Below, one piece after another: positions 23,766 through 31,801 of a stretch of DNA of 64,000 bases (the first letter of the stretch is position 1; each line of letters begins with the position of its first letter). This DNA is from Proruminimicrobium sp964487915 (GTDB lineage: Bacteria > Elusimicrobiota > Endomicrobiia > Endomicrobiales > Endomicrobiaceae), in assembly GCA_964487915.1 (NCBI GenBank), contig CAZASN010000001.1, forward strand, positions 62,001-126,000. Direction: 5' to 3'. The position numbers and the translations under genes are program-made. The notes beneath the pieces were generated by a model that worked only from the letters and a program-made list of their open reading frames with translations, was not told where the DNA came from and did not search any database.

Positions 23766-26700
23766 ATGTATTTAAAAAAATTAGAGCTTTGCGGGTTCAA
23801 ATCATTTGCCGACAGAACTGTTCTTACGTTTGAACAGGGCGTTTCTTCAATTATAGGGCCTAACGGCTGCGGGAAATCAAATATTTCCGACGCAATACGC
23901 TGGTGCCTGGGAGAACAAAGGGCAAAGTCAATGAGAAGCAAGGCTATGCAGGATGTTATTTTCAGCGGCACAAAATCAAGAGCCGCGACCGGTATGGCTG
24001 AAGTTACCCTTGTATTTGACAATTCGCAGAATACGATTCCCATAGATTATTCCGAAGTAGCCGTAACAAGAAGGCTTTTCAGAAGCGGCGAAAGCGAATA
24101 TTTCATAAATAAAAACCAATGCAGGCTCAAAGACATAAGAGATTTGTTCCTTGATACGGGTATCGGCAGCGGCGGCTATTCAATAATAGAACAGAATAAA
24201 GTTGAAGAGCTCGTTATGGCTACGCCTGAAATAAGAAGAGAATTTTTTGAAGAAGTCGCCGGCGTCGCAAAATATAAAGCAAGAAGGGAAGAAACTCTTC
24301 ACAGGCTTGAAAAAATAGAAACAGACATGGCAAGGCTTAAAGATTCTCTCAATATTTATGAGGATCAGATAAAGAAACTTGACGTTCAGGCAAGGAAAGC
24401 CAAACAGTATAAAAAATATCAGGAAGAACTGGCAAAATACGAAATAGCCGATATCGTCAATAATCTTGCAAGAGGTTATGAACAGATAGAACAGCTTAAA
24501 AAAGGTCTTGAACCGAAAATAAGAGAGTTTGAAACCGCAAATACGCTGTTAAACCAGATGGAAACCGAAGTTGAAGAATTAAGGCTTTCACAGATAGAAA
24601 CCGACGATAATTATGTTTCCTTAAATAACGAATATTCTCAGCTGAAAAGTTCAATAACGATCGCCGACAGCGCAATAAAAAATTTAAGACAGAAAGACGC
24701 CGAACTTTTGAACGAACAGGGCCGTTTGAAAACTGAAATAGAAGAGTCGCAGGAAAAAATTTCAAAGTATGAGAACGATATTCTTACGATTAATACAAAC
24801 GACGACGGAATAGAACAGGAAGTCGCGTCTTTAAAATCTGAATTTGAAGAAAAAGAAAAAGATTTCAACGCTCTTAAAGAAAAACTTGCCGAACTTGAAA
24901 ACAAAGAAAATCTTACAAGAGACAAACTGTACGAGCTTGAACAGAAAAAAGACATTTTAATAAATTCAAAAACAAGCATTTATCAGGAACAGTCGGAAGC
25001 GAACGCCGAAGTGGGCTCACTTACAAGACAGATTGAAAGGCTGAAATCGGAAATACAGCCGTCTACCGACGAGATAGAGTCGGATAACAAAGCGCTTGCC
25101 GAAACTCATGCTCAGCTTGAAGAACTTACGAAAAAAGAAGAAGAATCAAAACAGATTGTTTTAAATATAGAAACGGAAATATCAAATTTAAAAGAAAAAG
25201 AAAGCAGCCTGAAACAGAATATAGCCGCAATTGAGGCAAGAATCAGCACTCTCAAAGAAATGGCTCAGCGCGATCCGGTAACGGCTTCAATTAAAGCCGT
25301 TATAGACGCCGGTTTTGCAAAGACGACAGTAAGCTCAATTATCGCTCCGGACGAAGATAAAATAGAAACGGCGGCGGTCGCTTTGGGCGATAAGCTTGAT
25401 TATTTGATATGCGATACGCTCAGGCAGGCCGAAGACGCGGTAAAATATCTTAAAGAAAACAATCTTTACAAACTGACGTTCTTGGTTTTGGAAAAATTGC
25501 CCGAAATTCAGGAACAGACCGCCAACGCAGGATTTGCCAAAGGCGTTGAACTGTTTAAATTGTTAAACTGCTCTAAAGAAAACGAAAAAATAGGCAGATT
25601 TATAGCTTACGGAACTTATATTGACGATGATAAAATCTACGGACAGGCGACTGTTTTCGGCGGCGGCAGAAATTTGTCGGATAAACCGGTTTTAGTTGAA
25701 GAGCAGATTAAGAAATTAAATCATGACATTGAAAATAAAAGACAGGAACTTGAAGTTCTTAATAAAGAAATTTCGGTGCAGGAAGACAAAGAACTTAATA
25801 TAAATCTTGACAACAGGACAAATTCAAACGAAAAGACAAAAGTTGCGTTAAGAATTGAATATTTTAAAGAAACCATAGAACAGAAAAAATCAAATATAGC
25901 CGAAACCGTCAGCGAAATTGAAAGGCTGCAGTCCGAACAAATCGCTAAAAAACAGCTGGCTGATTCCGTAAATGAAAAATTTACCGAAATAGACAACAGC
26001 CTGGCTGAAATTGAAATTGAAAAATCACGTCTTGAAGAAATACTGCAGGCGACCGAAACAGAAGCCGGCCTTTTAAAAAATACCGAAGAAGAAAAACACG
26101 ATATTTATATGGCCGTTTCAACAAAATTCGCCCAGAGAGAAAGCGATTTAAACAACAGACAACAGGGTAAAAAATATATAGAAGACAATATCGCAAATTT
26201 AAAAGAGCAAATACTTCAGAAAACAAACAGAATCGCCGATATAGAACTTTCTCTTCAGGAAATTTTAACTTCTCAGGAACAGGAAACGGCGAATATCAGA
26301 AAATATAACGATGAAATAATAGAAAAAGAAACGGCTTTACAGCTTGTAAAATCAAAAAGAGACGAAATTATAGCAAGCATAGAATCAAAAAACATAGTCA
26401 TACACGAAACAAAAATTAAAGTGGAAGCTCTCAGACAGGAAGTAAGCAATATGGAAGGAGACCAAAAAAGTTTTATAACGCAGAAAAACTTTTTGGAAAC
26501 AAGAATAAGAGAATCTTACGGAAAAACTTTTGAAGAGCTTAAAGATCAGTATCTAGGCGTTGAAGTTGACAGAGAGACGATTGATAAAATAAAGAAAAAA
26601 ATGGAAGATATGGGTCAGGTCAATATGGCCGCTCAGGAAGAATACGACCAGCTTTCGCAGAGATACGATTTTATAGTCACGCAGCAGAACGACCTTATAA

Positions 26701-27251
26701 AAGCCAAAAAAGATCTTGAAGAAGTTATACAAAAGATAAATCAGACAACCGTTGAAAATTTCAAAAAGACTTTTGACGTTGTCAGAGAAAATTTTAAAAT
26801 ACAGTATAAAAAATTGTTCGGCGGCGGAGAAGCGGATCTTGCGCTTACCGATGAAAACAATCTTCTTGAATCAGGGGTTGATATTTCGGCGCAGCCTCCC
26901 GGAAAAGCCGTTAAAAATATTCTTCAGTGTTCCGGAGGGGAAAAAGCCCTTACGGCCGTTGCGCTTCTTTTCTCGTTCTTTCTTACAAAGCCTTCGCCTT
27001 TCTGCATACTTGACGAAGTTGACGCTCCTCTTGACGACGCAAATATAGGAAGATATATAAACGTTATAAAAGAATTTGCCCAAAAAACACAGTTTTTGGT
27101 TGTTACTCATAATAAACGAACAATGGAAATGGCGGACGTTCTTTACGGCGTGACGATGGAAGAACAGGGTATTTCAAAAATAATATCGGTCAGAATGAGC
27201 AGGGAAAGCGAACAAGAAATAGACCAGATTCTAGACTCCAAACCCAAATAA
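23766..27251 (+). CDS. smc: chromosome segregation ATPase SMC
   Basis: 1161 aa, near the usual 1150-1200. The N-terminal head has MYLKKLELCGFKSFADRT and Walker A GPNGCGKS (31-38). Two long coiled coils flank the hinge (about 500-650; PVTASIKAVIDAGFAKTTVSS...). The C-terminal head has the ABC signature LQCSGGEKALTAVALLFS and Walker B PFCILDEVDAPLDDANIGR. SMC forms condensin with ScpA/ScpB, which are not in this window. An almost perfect -10-like TATAAT abuts the ATG, probably by chance in AT-rich DNA. Confidence 0.96.
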   Translation: MYLKKLELCGFKSFADRTVLTFEQGVSSIIGPNGCGKSNISDAIRWCLGEQRAKSMRSKAMQDVIFSGTKSRAATGMAEVTLVFDNSQNTIPIDYSEVAVTRRLFRSGESEYFINKNQCRLKDIRDLFLDTGIGSGGYSIIEQNKVEELVMATPEIRREFFEEVAGVAKYKARREETLHRLEKIETDMARLKDSLNIYEDQIKKLDVQARKAKQYKKYQEELAKYEIADIVNNLARGYEQIEQLKKGLEPKIREFETANTLLNQMETEVEELRLSQIETDDNYVSLNNEYSQLKSSITIADSAIKNLRQKDAELLNEQGRLKTEIEESQEKISKYENDILTINTNDDGIEQEVASLKSEFEEKEKDFNALKEKLAELENKENLTRDKLYELEQKKDILINSKTSIYQEQSEANAEVGSLTRQIERLKSEIQPSTDEIESDNKALAETHAQLEELTKKEEESKQIVLNIETEISNLKEKESSLKQNIAAIEARISTLKEMAQRDPVTASIKAVIDAGFAKTTVSSIIAPDEDKIETAAVALGDKLDYLICDTLRQAEDAVKYLKENNLYKLTFLVLEKLPEIQEQTANAGFAKGVELFKLLNCSKENEKIGRFIAYGTYIDDDKIYGQATVFGGGRNLSDKPVLVEEQIKKLNHDIENKRQELEVLNKEISVQEDKELNINLDNRTNSNEKTKVALRIEYFKETIEQKKSNIAETVSEIERLQSEQIAKKQLADSVNEKFTEIDNSLAEIEIEKSRLEEILQATETEAGLLKNTEEEKHDIYMAVSTKFAQRESDLNNRQQGKKYIEDNIANLKEQILQKTNRIADIELSLQEILTSQEQETANIRKYNDEIIEKETALQLVKSKRDEIIASIESKNIVIHETKIKVEALRQEVSNMEGDQKSFITQKNFLETRIRESYGKTFEELKDQYLGVEVDRETIDKIKKKMEDMGQVNMAAQEEYDQLSQRYDFIVTQQNDLIKAKKDLEEVIQKINQTTVENFKKTFDVVRENFKIQYKKLFGGGEADLALTDENNLLESGVDISAQPPGKAVKNILQCSGGEKALTAVALLFSFFLTKPSPFCILDEVDAPLDDANIGRYINVIKEFAQKTQFLVVTHNKRTMEMADVLYGVTMEEQGISKIISVRMSRESEQEIDQILDSKPK

Positions 27252-27266
27252 CCTTATTGCGACCGC

Positions 27267-27366
27267 ACAATTTTGGCTACACCTTCATATCGCAAGAGCT
27301 TATGTACCCCTTACGGGCATGTACACCTCGCTCTTGCGATATTTCGTTTCACACAAAATCTTAAAG
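27267..27366 (-). repeat. palindromic intergenic repeat, copy B
   Basis: Between smc and the DUF362 gene. Arms ATATCGCAAGAGC (27287-27299) and GCTCTTGCGATAT (27330-27342) pair perfectly. The core has TATGTACC, CCTTACGGG and ATGTACAC. The tail TTTCGTTTCACACAAAATC and TTAAAG matches copy A. A CAATTTTG flank starts at 27268. An additional tail fragment, TTCATTTCAGCTAAAATCTT, follows at 27376-27395. Confidence 0.8.
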
Positions 27367-27375
27367 TCTAAAAAC

Positions 27376-27399
27376 TTCATTTCAGCTAAAATCTTAAAG
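27376..27399 (-). repeat. tail-only fragment of the palindromic repeat
   Basis: TTCATTTCAGCTAAAATCTT followed by AAAG, the same as the tails at 11602 and 11796. It sits directly behind copy B and gives a tandem of two tails. Confidence 0.6.
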
Positions 27400-27456
27400 T
27401 CTAAAAATTCGGCATATTTTCTTTTTATAAAATAAAATTTTAAGTATAATATCAGT

Positions 27457-28626
27457 ATGTCTAAAACTGTAATATCTTCAATCTATTGCGATACATACGA
27501 ACAGACTGCGGTTGATAAAGCCGTTTTTAAAGCAATCGGTTCTCTGGGAGTATTGGATAAAATAAAACCCGGCTCAAAGATTCTCATAAAACCTAATCTT
27601 TTGAGCGATCGCCGTCCGGATGAAGCAATAACAACGCATCCTTCAATCATAAAATCAATAGTTCAAATAGTTAAATCAAAAGGCGCGGTTCCTTTTATAG
27701 GAGACAGTCCCGGAAATATTTTAAAAGGCATTGAAAACGTGTGGGAAAAGACGGAAATGACGTCAATTGCCGCCGAAGCCGGAATCCGTCTTATCAGTTT
27801 TGAAACTTCCGGAATAAAAGAAATACCGGTAAAACATCCTACCGTTAAATCAATAAGCGTAGCCAAAACCGTATTTGATTTTGACGCGGTAATAAACGTT
27901 CCGAAATTAAAAACGCATACGTTTATGGGGCTTACGTGCGGAGTCAAAAATTTTTACGGCTGTGTGCCCGGTATCAGAAAAATAGAATATCACAAAACGG
28001 CGCCTTCCCCGTATGATTTCGGGCTTTTGCTGGCCGAACTTTACGGAATTCTAAAAGATAAAGTTCTTTTTACGGTTGTAGACGGCATTGAAGGTCTTGA
28101 AGGAAACGGCCCCAGCACAAAAGGCGTAAAAAGGAAATACAATATTATATGCGCCGCATCCGATGCAGTCGCTCTTGATACTTATATTACGCAATGTATT
28201 GAAACAAATTATAAAAAAAATTTCTTTATTAAAATTTTAAAGAATTACGGCGATACCGATTACGAAAAGTTTGAATTTAAAGGCGACGGGATTGAAAGTT
28301 TTAATTTTAAATCGGTAAAACTGCCGATAACAAAGATTTTTAATATGATTCCCGTCAGGCTTGCCAGATTTGCCGGAAAATATATAGGAAGATTCTTATG
28401 GATAAGACCGTTTATAGAACAGGATAAATGCGTAAAATGCGGGCAGTGTTTAAAATCATGTCCGGCAAAAACTATAATTAAAACGGATAAAGGTATAATA
28501 TATATAAATAAAGAAAACTGCATATCGTGTTTCTGCTGCCACGAGTTATGCGGATACAAAGCGATAGAAATCAAAGAAAGCATAATCGCTAAACTTTTTA
28601 TAAGGCTTAAGAAAAACGGCAAATGA
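27457..28626 (+). CDS. DUF362 domain protein with C-terminal 2x[4Fe-4S] ferredoxin
   Basis: 389 aa. The first about 300 residues are the DUF362 fold (KPNLLSDRRPDEAITTHP, GDSPGN, VINVPKLKTHTFMGLTCGVKN). The C-terminus has one canonical cluster motif, C-x2-C-x2-C-x3-C-P (CVKCGQCLKSCP), and a second, CISCFCCHELC. DUF362 proteins with ferredoxin tails are common in anaerobes; no activity is established. It overlaps the next gene by ATGA. A -10-like TATAAT lies only about 7 nt before ATG 27457, with no clear SD, so leaderless translation is possible. Confidence 0.85.
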   Translation: MSKTVISSIYCDTYEQTAVDKAVFKAIGSLGVLDKIKPGSKILIKPNLLSDRRPDEAITTHPSIIKSIVQIVKSKGAVPFIGDSPGNILKGIENVWEKTEMTSIAAEAGIRLISFETSGIKEIPVKHPTVKSISVAKTVFDFDAVINVPKLKTHTFMGLTCGVKNFYGCVPGIRKIEYHKTAPSPYDFGLLLAELYGILKDKVLFTVVDGIEGLEGNGPSTKGVKRKYNIICAASDAVALDTYITQCIETNYKKNFFIKILKNYGDTDYEKFEFKGDGIESFNFKSVKLPITKIFNMIPVRLARFAGKYIGRFLWIRPFIEQDKCVKCGQCLKSCPAKTIIKTDKGIIYINKENCISCFCCHELCGYKAIEIKESIIAKLFIRLKKNGK

Positions 28627-29507
28627 GAAAGATAAAACACTATATTGAGTATATTTCGTTAAGAACGGTTATGTTTTTTTTATATCTTATACCGGTCAAA
28701 GCCGCAAAAAAAATAGGATTATTGATTGCGGAATTTGCTTTTTATTTTGTGCCGGTGCGAAAAAAACACGTCATAGAATCTCTCACGATTGCTTTTCCTT
28801 CAAAAAACCGCAAAGAAATTTTAAAAATAGCAAAGGACGTTTACAGACAGTTTGTGATTACCGTGGTTGAATTTATTTTCTTCAGAAAGATGACAGGTGA
28901 AGAGATTAAAAATATGTATGAAGATTCGGATTTTAAACTTATGGAAGAATCTTTAAAGCAGGGTAAAGGAGCGGTGCTTCTTTCCGGTCATTTCGGTAAC
29001 TGGGAACTGCTTGCAAAATCCTTCGCGCAGAGATATCCGACATCGGTAATAGTAGCGCAGCAGTCAAATCCTATGGTAGACAAACTTATGAACGAAACAA
29101 GAACCATAAAAGGTTTTAATACGATATATAAAGACAGTCTTGTTTTCAGAGCAGTTTCAAGGGCTTTAAAAAGAAACGAATTCGTCGCTATCCTGGCCGA
29201 TCAGGATGCCGGAAGGCAGGGAGTTTTTGTCCCGTTTTTCGGAAGGCTTGCTTCAACGGCAAAAGGACCGGCCGCTTTTGCTTTAAGATGCGGATGCCCC
29301 ATAATTGCGGCTTTTGCCGTAAGAAAATCTGACGGAAAATATAAAACGGTTCCGGTTGAAATAAAAAAACCGGAAGGCGTTGAAGAAGAAAAGGCTATAG
29401 AAATGATTATGGCCGAATACAGCAGAATTTTACAAAAACAGATAGAAGAATATCCTTCCTATTGGTTCTGGTTTCACAGAAGATGGAAAACAAAAAAACA
29501 GGACTAA
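28623..29507 (+). CDS. LpxL/HtrB-type lysophospholipid (lipid A) acyltransferase
   Basis: 294 aa. It has one N-terminal membrane-associated helix (TVMFFLYLIPVKAAKKIG) and the acyltransferase block SGHFGNWELLAKS, where H-x4-E is the catalytic dyad. Later motifs are ADQDAGRQGVFVPFFGRLAST, GPAAFALR and the C-terminal PSYWFWFHRRWKT, all typical of the LpxL/LpxM/HtrB family. In Gram-negative bacteria these add secondary acyl chains to Kdo2-lipid A. Whether the substrate here is lipid A or another lipid cannot be told. It overlaps the DUF362 gene by 4 nt. Confidence 0.88.
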   Translation: MRKIKHYIEYISLRTVMFFLYLIPVKAAKKIGLLIAEFAFYFVPVRKKHVIESLTIAFPSKNRKEILKIAKDVYRQFVITVVEFIFFRKMTGEEIKNMYEDSDFKLMEESLKQGKGAVLLSGHFGNWELLAKSFAQRYPTSVIVAQQSNPMVDKLMNETRTIKGFNTIYKDSLVFRAVSRALKRNEFVAILADQDAGRQGVFVPFFGRLASTAKGPAAFALRCGCPIIAAFAVRKSDGKYKTVPVEIKKPEGVEEEKAIEMIMAEYSRILQKQIEEYPSYWFWFHRRWKTKKQD

Positions 29508-29965
29508 ACTTTCAGAACGTTTATTTTTTTACTGCGGTCAAGCAGGTTTATTATTTTATTTATTACTTCTTCTCTTGGAAGAAGTTTTTTTAATTTATAA
29601 AATTCCGAATCCGGATTTTTTGCGGTTCCGATTATAAAATTAATTTCTGGTTCTTCTTTTAATATGTCTGATAAAATTAAAGCGTTTTTATTTTTAACCG
29701 GTTTTCCCGATAAGTTTTTGTAACAGCCGTTTAATGTTATAAGCCCTTCGCAGGCCAGAGCGATTCCGTCTATTTTATAAAATGCCTCGGGCAAAAGATC
29801 AGTATAATTTATAGTTATTTCCGGAGTCAGATTTAATATTCTGCAGTATGTTTTTATTGTTGAAGTTCCGCACAGTATTTTTTTGCCGTGCGATTTTGAA
29901 AAATTTTCAATTAAATTTTTATCTTTATGTTTATCCGCGGGCAGACCGGAAAAAACGATGAGCAT
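29504..29965 (-). CDS. stand-alone domain resembling the C-terminal part of hydrogenase-cluster SpoIIE-type phosphatases
   Basis: 153 aa. KKILCGTSTIKTYCRIL, then YKIDGIALACEGLITLNGC, and INFIIGTAKNPDSEFYKL resemble the region after the PP2C/SpoIIE phosphatase domain in serine phosphatases encoded beside [FeFe]-hydrogenase genes. In those, as I recall, it reads CGGTTANIVARELG...EGIDLVTEGILTL...VGTAIN. No phosphatase domain is present here. The gene is close to the hydrogenase cluster at 31802-36857 but separated by a glycosyltransferase. AGGAGAG precedes ATG 29965. The identity is from memory of family sequence, so confidence is moderate. Confidence 0.5.
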   Translation of the reverse strand: MLIVFSGLPADKHKDKNLIENFSKSHGKKILCGTSTIKTYCRILNLTPEITINYTDLLPEAFYKIDGIALACEGLITLNGCYKNLSGKPVKNKNALILSDILKEEPEINFIIGTAKNPDSEFYKLKKLLPREEVINKIINLLDRSKKINVLKV

Positions 29966-29980
29966 TGATTTTCTCTCCTA

Positions 29981-29999
29981 AAAAACGGTTGACGTTTTT
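29981..29999 (-). terminator. hairpin abutting the SD of the 29965 gene
   Basis: AAAAACG (29981-29987) and CGTTTTT (29993-29999) with loop GTTGA. On the minus strand the T-run runs directly into the AGGAG ribosome-binding site of the downstream gene. It could terminate the glycosyltransferase transcript or act as an attenuator. Confidence 0.5.
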
Positions 30000-30023
30000 A
30001 ATTTTTTGGACTATAAATATTAT

Positions 30024-30080
30024 GCCGGTGGTTTAGCCCACCAAGCTCTGCACAGCAGAACGCTTCTGGGAGCCGCCGGC
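30024..30080. other. GC-rich, multi-hairpin element
   Basis: 57 nt with far higher GC than its surroundings. The outer stem is GCCGG (30024-30028) with CCGGC (30076-30080). Internal hairpins are GGTGG/CCACC (30027-30031 and 30038-30042) and TCTGC/GCAGA (30047-30051 and 30055-30059). It lies between two minus-strand genes and has no coding potential that I can see. It may be a relic of a mobile element or a structured RNA. Confidence 0.45.
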
Positions 30081-30083
30081 GCT

Positions 30084-31667
30084 TTATTTTTTGCCGATTG
30101 AATTTGAATTTGCGTTTTTCCGCATAAATATAACGGTATTGACGTTCTTTCCTTTAAAATCCAATGTTTGCTCTTTATAAAAGTATTCTTTTATGTATTT
30201 TTCTCTGGCGTTCATTTTAACTGTTTCATTTTTTATAAAATCGGTTATATCCGTATTTTTATTTTTAAATTTACGTTCGTTTATTCTGTGAATAAAAGAG
30301 TCAATTTTATTTTGAGTTGAAATGTCAACGTCGCGGATTATTATGTCGGCGCCGCTTATATCACTGCAGCCGGTGTAATCGTTGATTATCGTAAAATTTA
30401 AACCGTTTAACTGCATTATTACATTTATTGAATTTATATCGTCAAGATTTACGTCAACAAAAACTGTTCTTTTATTGCGTGCGTCATTATAGTTTTTCAA
30501 ACAGTTAACAATAATTTCCGGTTTTTTCACTGTATTGGCGTCATAAAAAATAATATTTTTGCCGTATTTTGCGTAATATCTTATTTCAGGACCGGCTAAA
30601 CGCGTGCTTATCCTTGCAAAGCCTAGATTTATGCGGTATGAAAAATCAATATACTGCATAATTCCTAAAATTATAATAATTGCAAGTATGGTTTTTTTTA
30701 AGTGCACGCTTTTCAGATCCGATACGTATATTGCGGATATCAATATCATGGCGGGAATAAAACCGGCTCCGTATTCCGCCTGTTTATGATGCGACATCAA
30801 AATTAGTGCTGACCAAGGTATAAAAAACCACAGCAGCAATAAATATTTATATTTATTTTTATATTCTTTTATATACCAGAATATACCTGCGGCGAACAGT
30901 ATAAATATCGGCAGCGATAACAATTCGTCGTAAAGTCCTAAAGTCATTGCTCTTATATTTTCAAATGACATGTTTACCGGTTCGGTTGACGGTTCATATA
31001 AAAATTTTTTTATTATTCCGGGTCTTGCATAATGTAAAAATGATAGTGGAATTAATGCAATAAGAGACGCTGTTAAATTTGTTATGGCGGCGGTTCCGGA
31101 ATTATTTTTCAGCGCCTTAGCCGCCGAGACTATAAACGGAACGATAAAAAAGGCGATAAAAGCGTCTTTTACCAATAAACCCAACCCGGCGGAAATACCG
31201 TATAACAGCGACCATTTTAAGTTCGTAAAATATTTTGTTTTTATCAGACAGTATATGTTAAAGGTTATCGCGGCCATTATGTGATAATGATGTCCGTACT
31301 GTCTGCTCATGCCGTATACGGCCGGAACAAGAGCAAACAATATCATTGCCGTATTCCCGGCTTCATTGTCTTTTAATTCTCTTCCGATTTTATATATAAA
31401 ATACAAAGGGATTAAAAAGAAAATATAATTTATAAAAAATACGATTAAATCAAAATATTTTTTGCCGAAAATAAAAAACATTGATTTGGTTATATATGTT
31501 AAAAGCGGAGCGTTGTCAAAAAAATAACCAGAACTGAAAATATCCAAAAAATGAATAGTGCTGAATCCGTAGGGATAAACGGGAGTATTTAATATCCACC
31601 ATATGAAATTTCCTGCTGCATAAAATGCGGCTATTGCCAAAAAAATTATTTTAGAATTTGTTTTCAT
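30084..31667 (-). CDS. polytopic membrane glycosyltransferase (GT39/GT83-like)
   Basis: 527 aa with about ten hydrophobic helices. An acidic loop after the first span contains HFLDIFSSGYFFDNAPLLTY, in the position where GT-C glycosyltransferases have the catalytic Asp/Glu. A YGMSRQYGHHYHIM loop follows. A soluble C-terminal domain (about 380-527) is unusual in length. Such enzymes move sugars from polyprenyl-phosphate to lipids or proteins outside the membrane. The substrate is unknown. A strong terminator lies between it and hydA. Confidence 0.7.
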   Translation of the reverse strand: MKTNSKIIFLAIAAFYAAGNFIWWILNTPVYPYGFSTIHFLDIFSSGYFFDNAPLLTYITKSMFFIFGKKYFDLIVFFINYIFFLIPLYFIYKIGRELKDNEAGNTAMILFALVPAVYGMSRQYGHHYHIMAAITFNIYCLIKTKYFTNLKWSLLYGISAGLGLLVKDAFIAFFIVPFIVSAAKALKNNSGTAAITNLTASLIALIPLSFLHYARPGIIKKFLYEPSTEPVNMSFENIRAMTLGLYDELLSLPIFILFAAGIFWYIKEYKNKYKYLLLLWFFIPWSALILMSHHKQAEYGAGFIPAMILISAIYVSDLKSVHLKKTILAIIIILGIMQYIDFSYRINLGFARISTRLAGPEIRYYAKYGKNIIFYDANTVKKPEIIVNCLKNYNDARNKRTVFVDVNLDDINSINVIMQLNGLNFTIINDYTGCSDISGADIIIRDVDISTQNKIDSFIHRINERKFKNKNTDITDFIKNETVKMNAREKYIKEYFYKEQTLDFKGKNVNTVIFMRKNANSNSIGKK

Positions 31668-31739
31668 TTTATTAATGGTTATTGCGGCTTACTTCTTTTG
31701 TTTTGTTTGATTTTACCAAATTTAAACCATAAAAATAAA

Positions 31740-31778
31740 AATCCCGTTCTTTTTGAATATTAGAAAAAGAACGGGATT
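31740..31778. terminator. bidirectional terminator after hydA
   Basis: A perfect 15-bp stem, AATCCCGTTCTTTTT (31740-31754) and AAAAAGAACGGGATT (31764-31778), with U-rich tails on both strands. It ends the minus-strand rex-hydCBA transcript. Confidence 0.85.
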
Positions 31779-31801
31779 ATATATTTTTTTTGCAAATGCC
31801 G

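Noticed and set aside
8062..27456. CRISPR array as an explanation of the repeats
   Set aside because: Copies are few, lie kilobases apart, have no spacers of even size and no cas genes are present.
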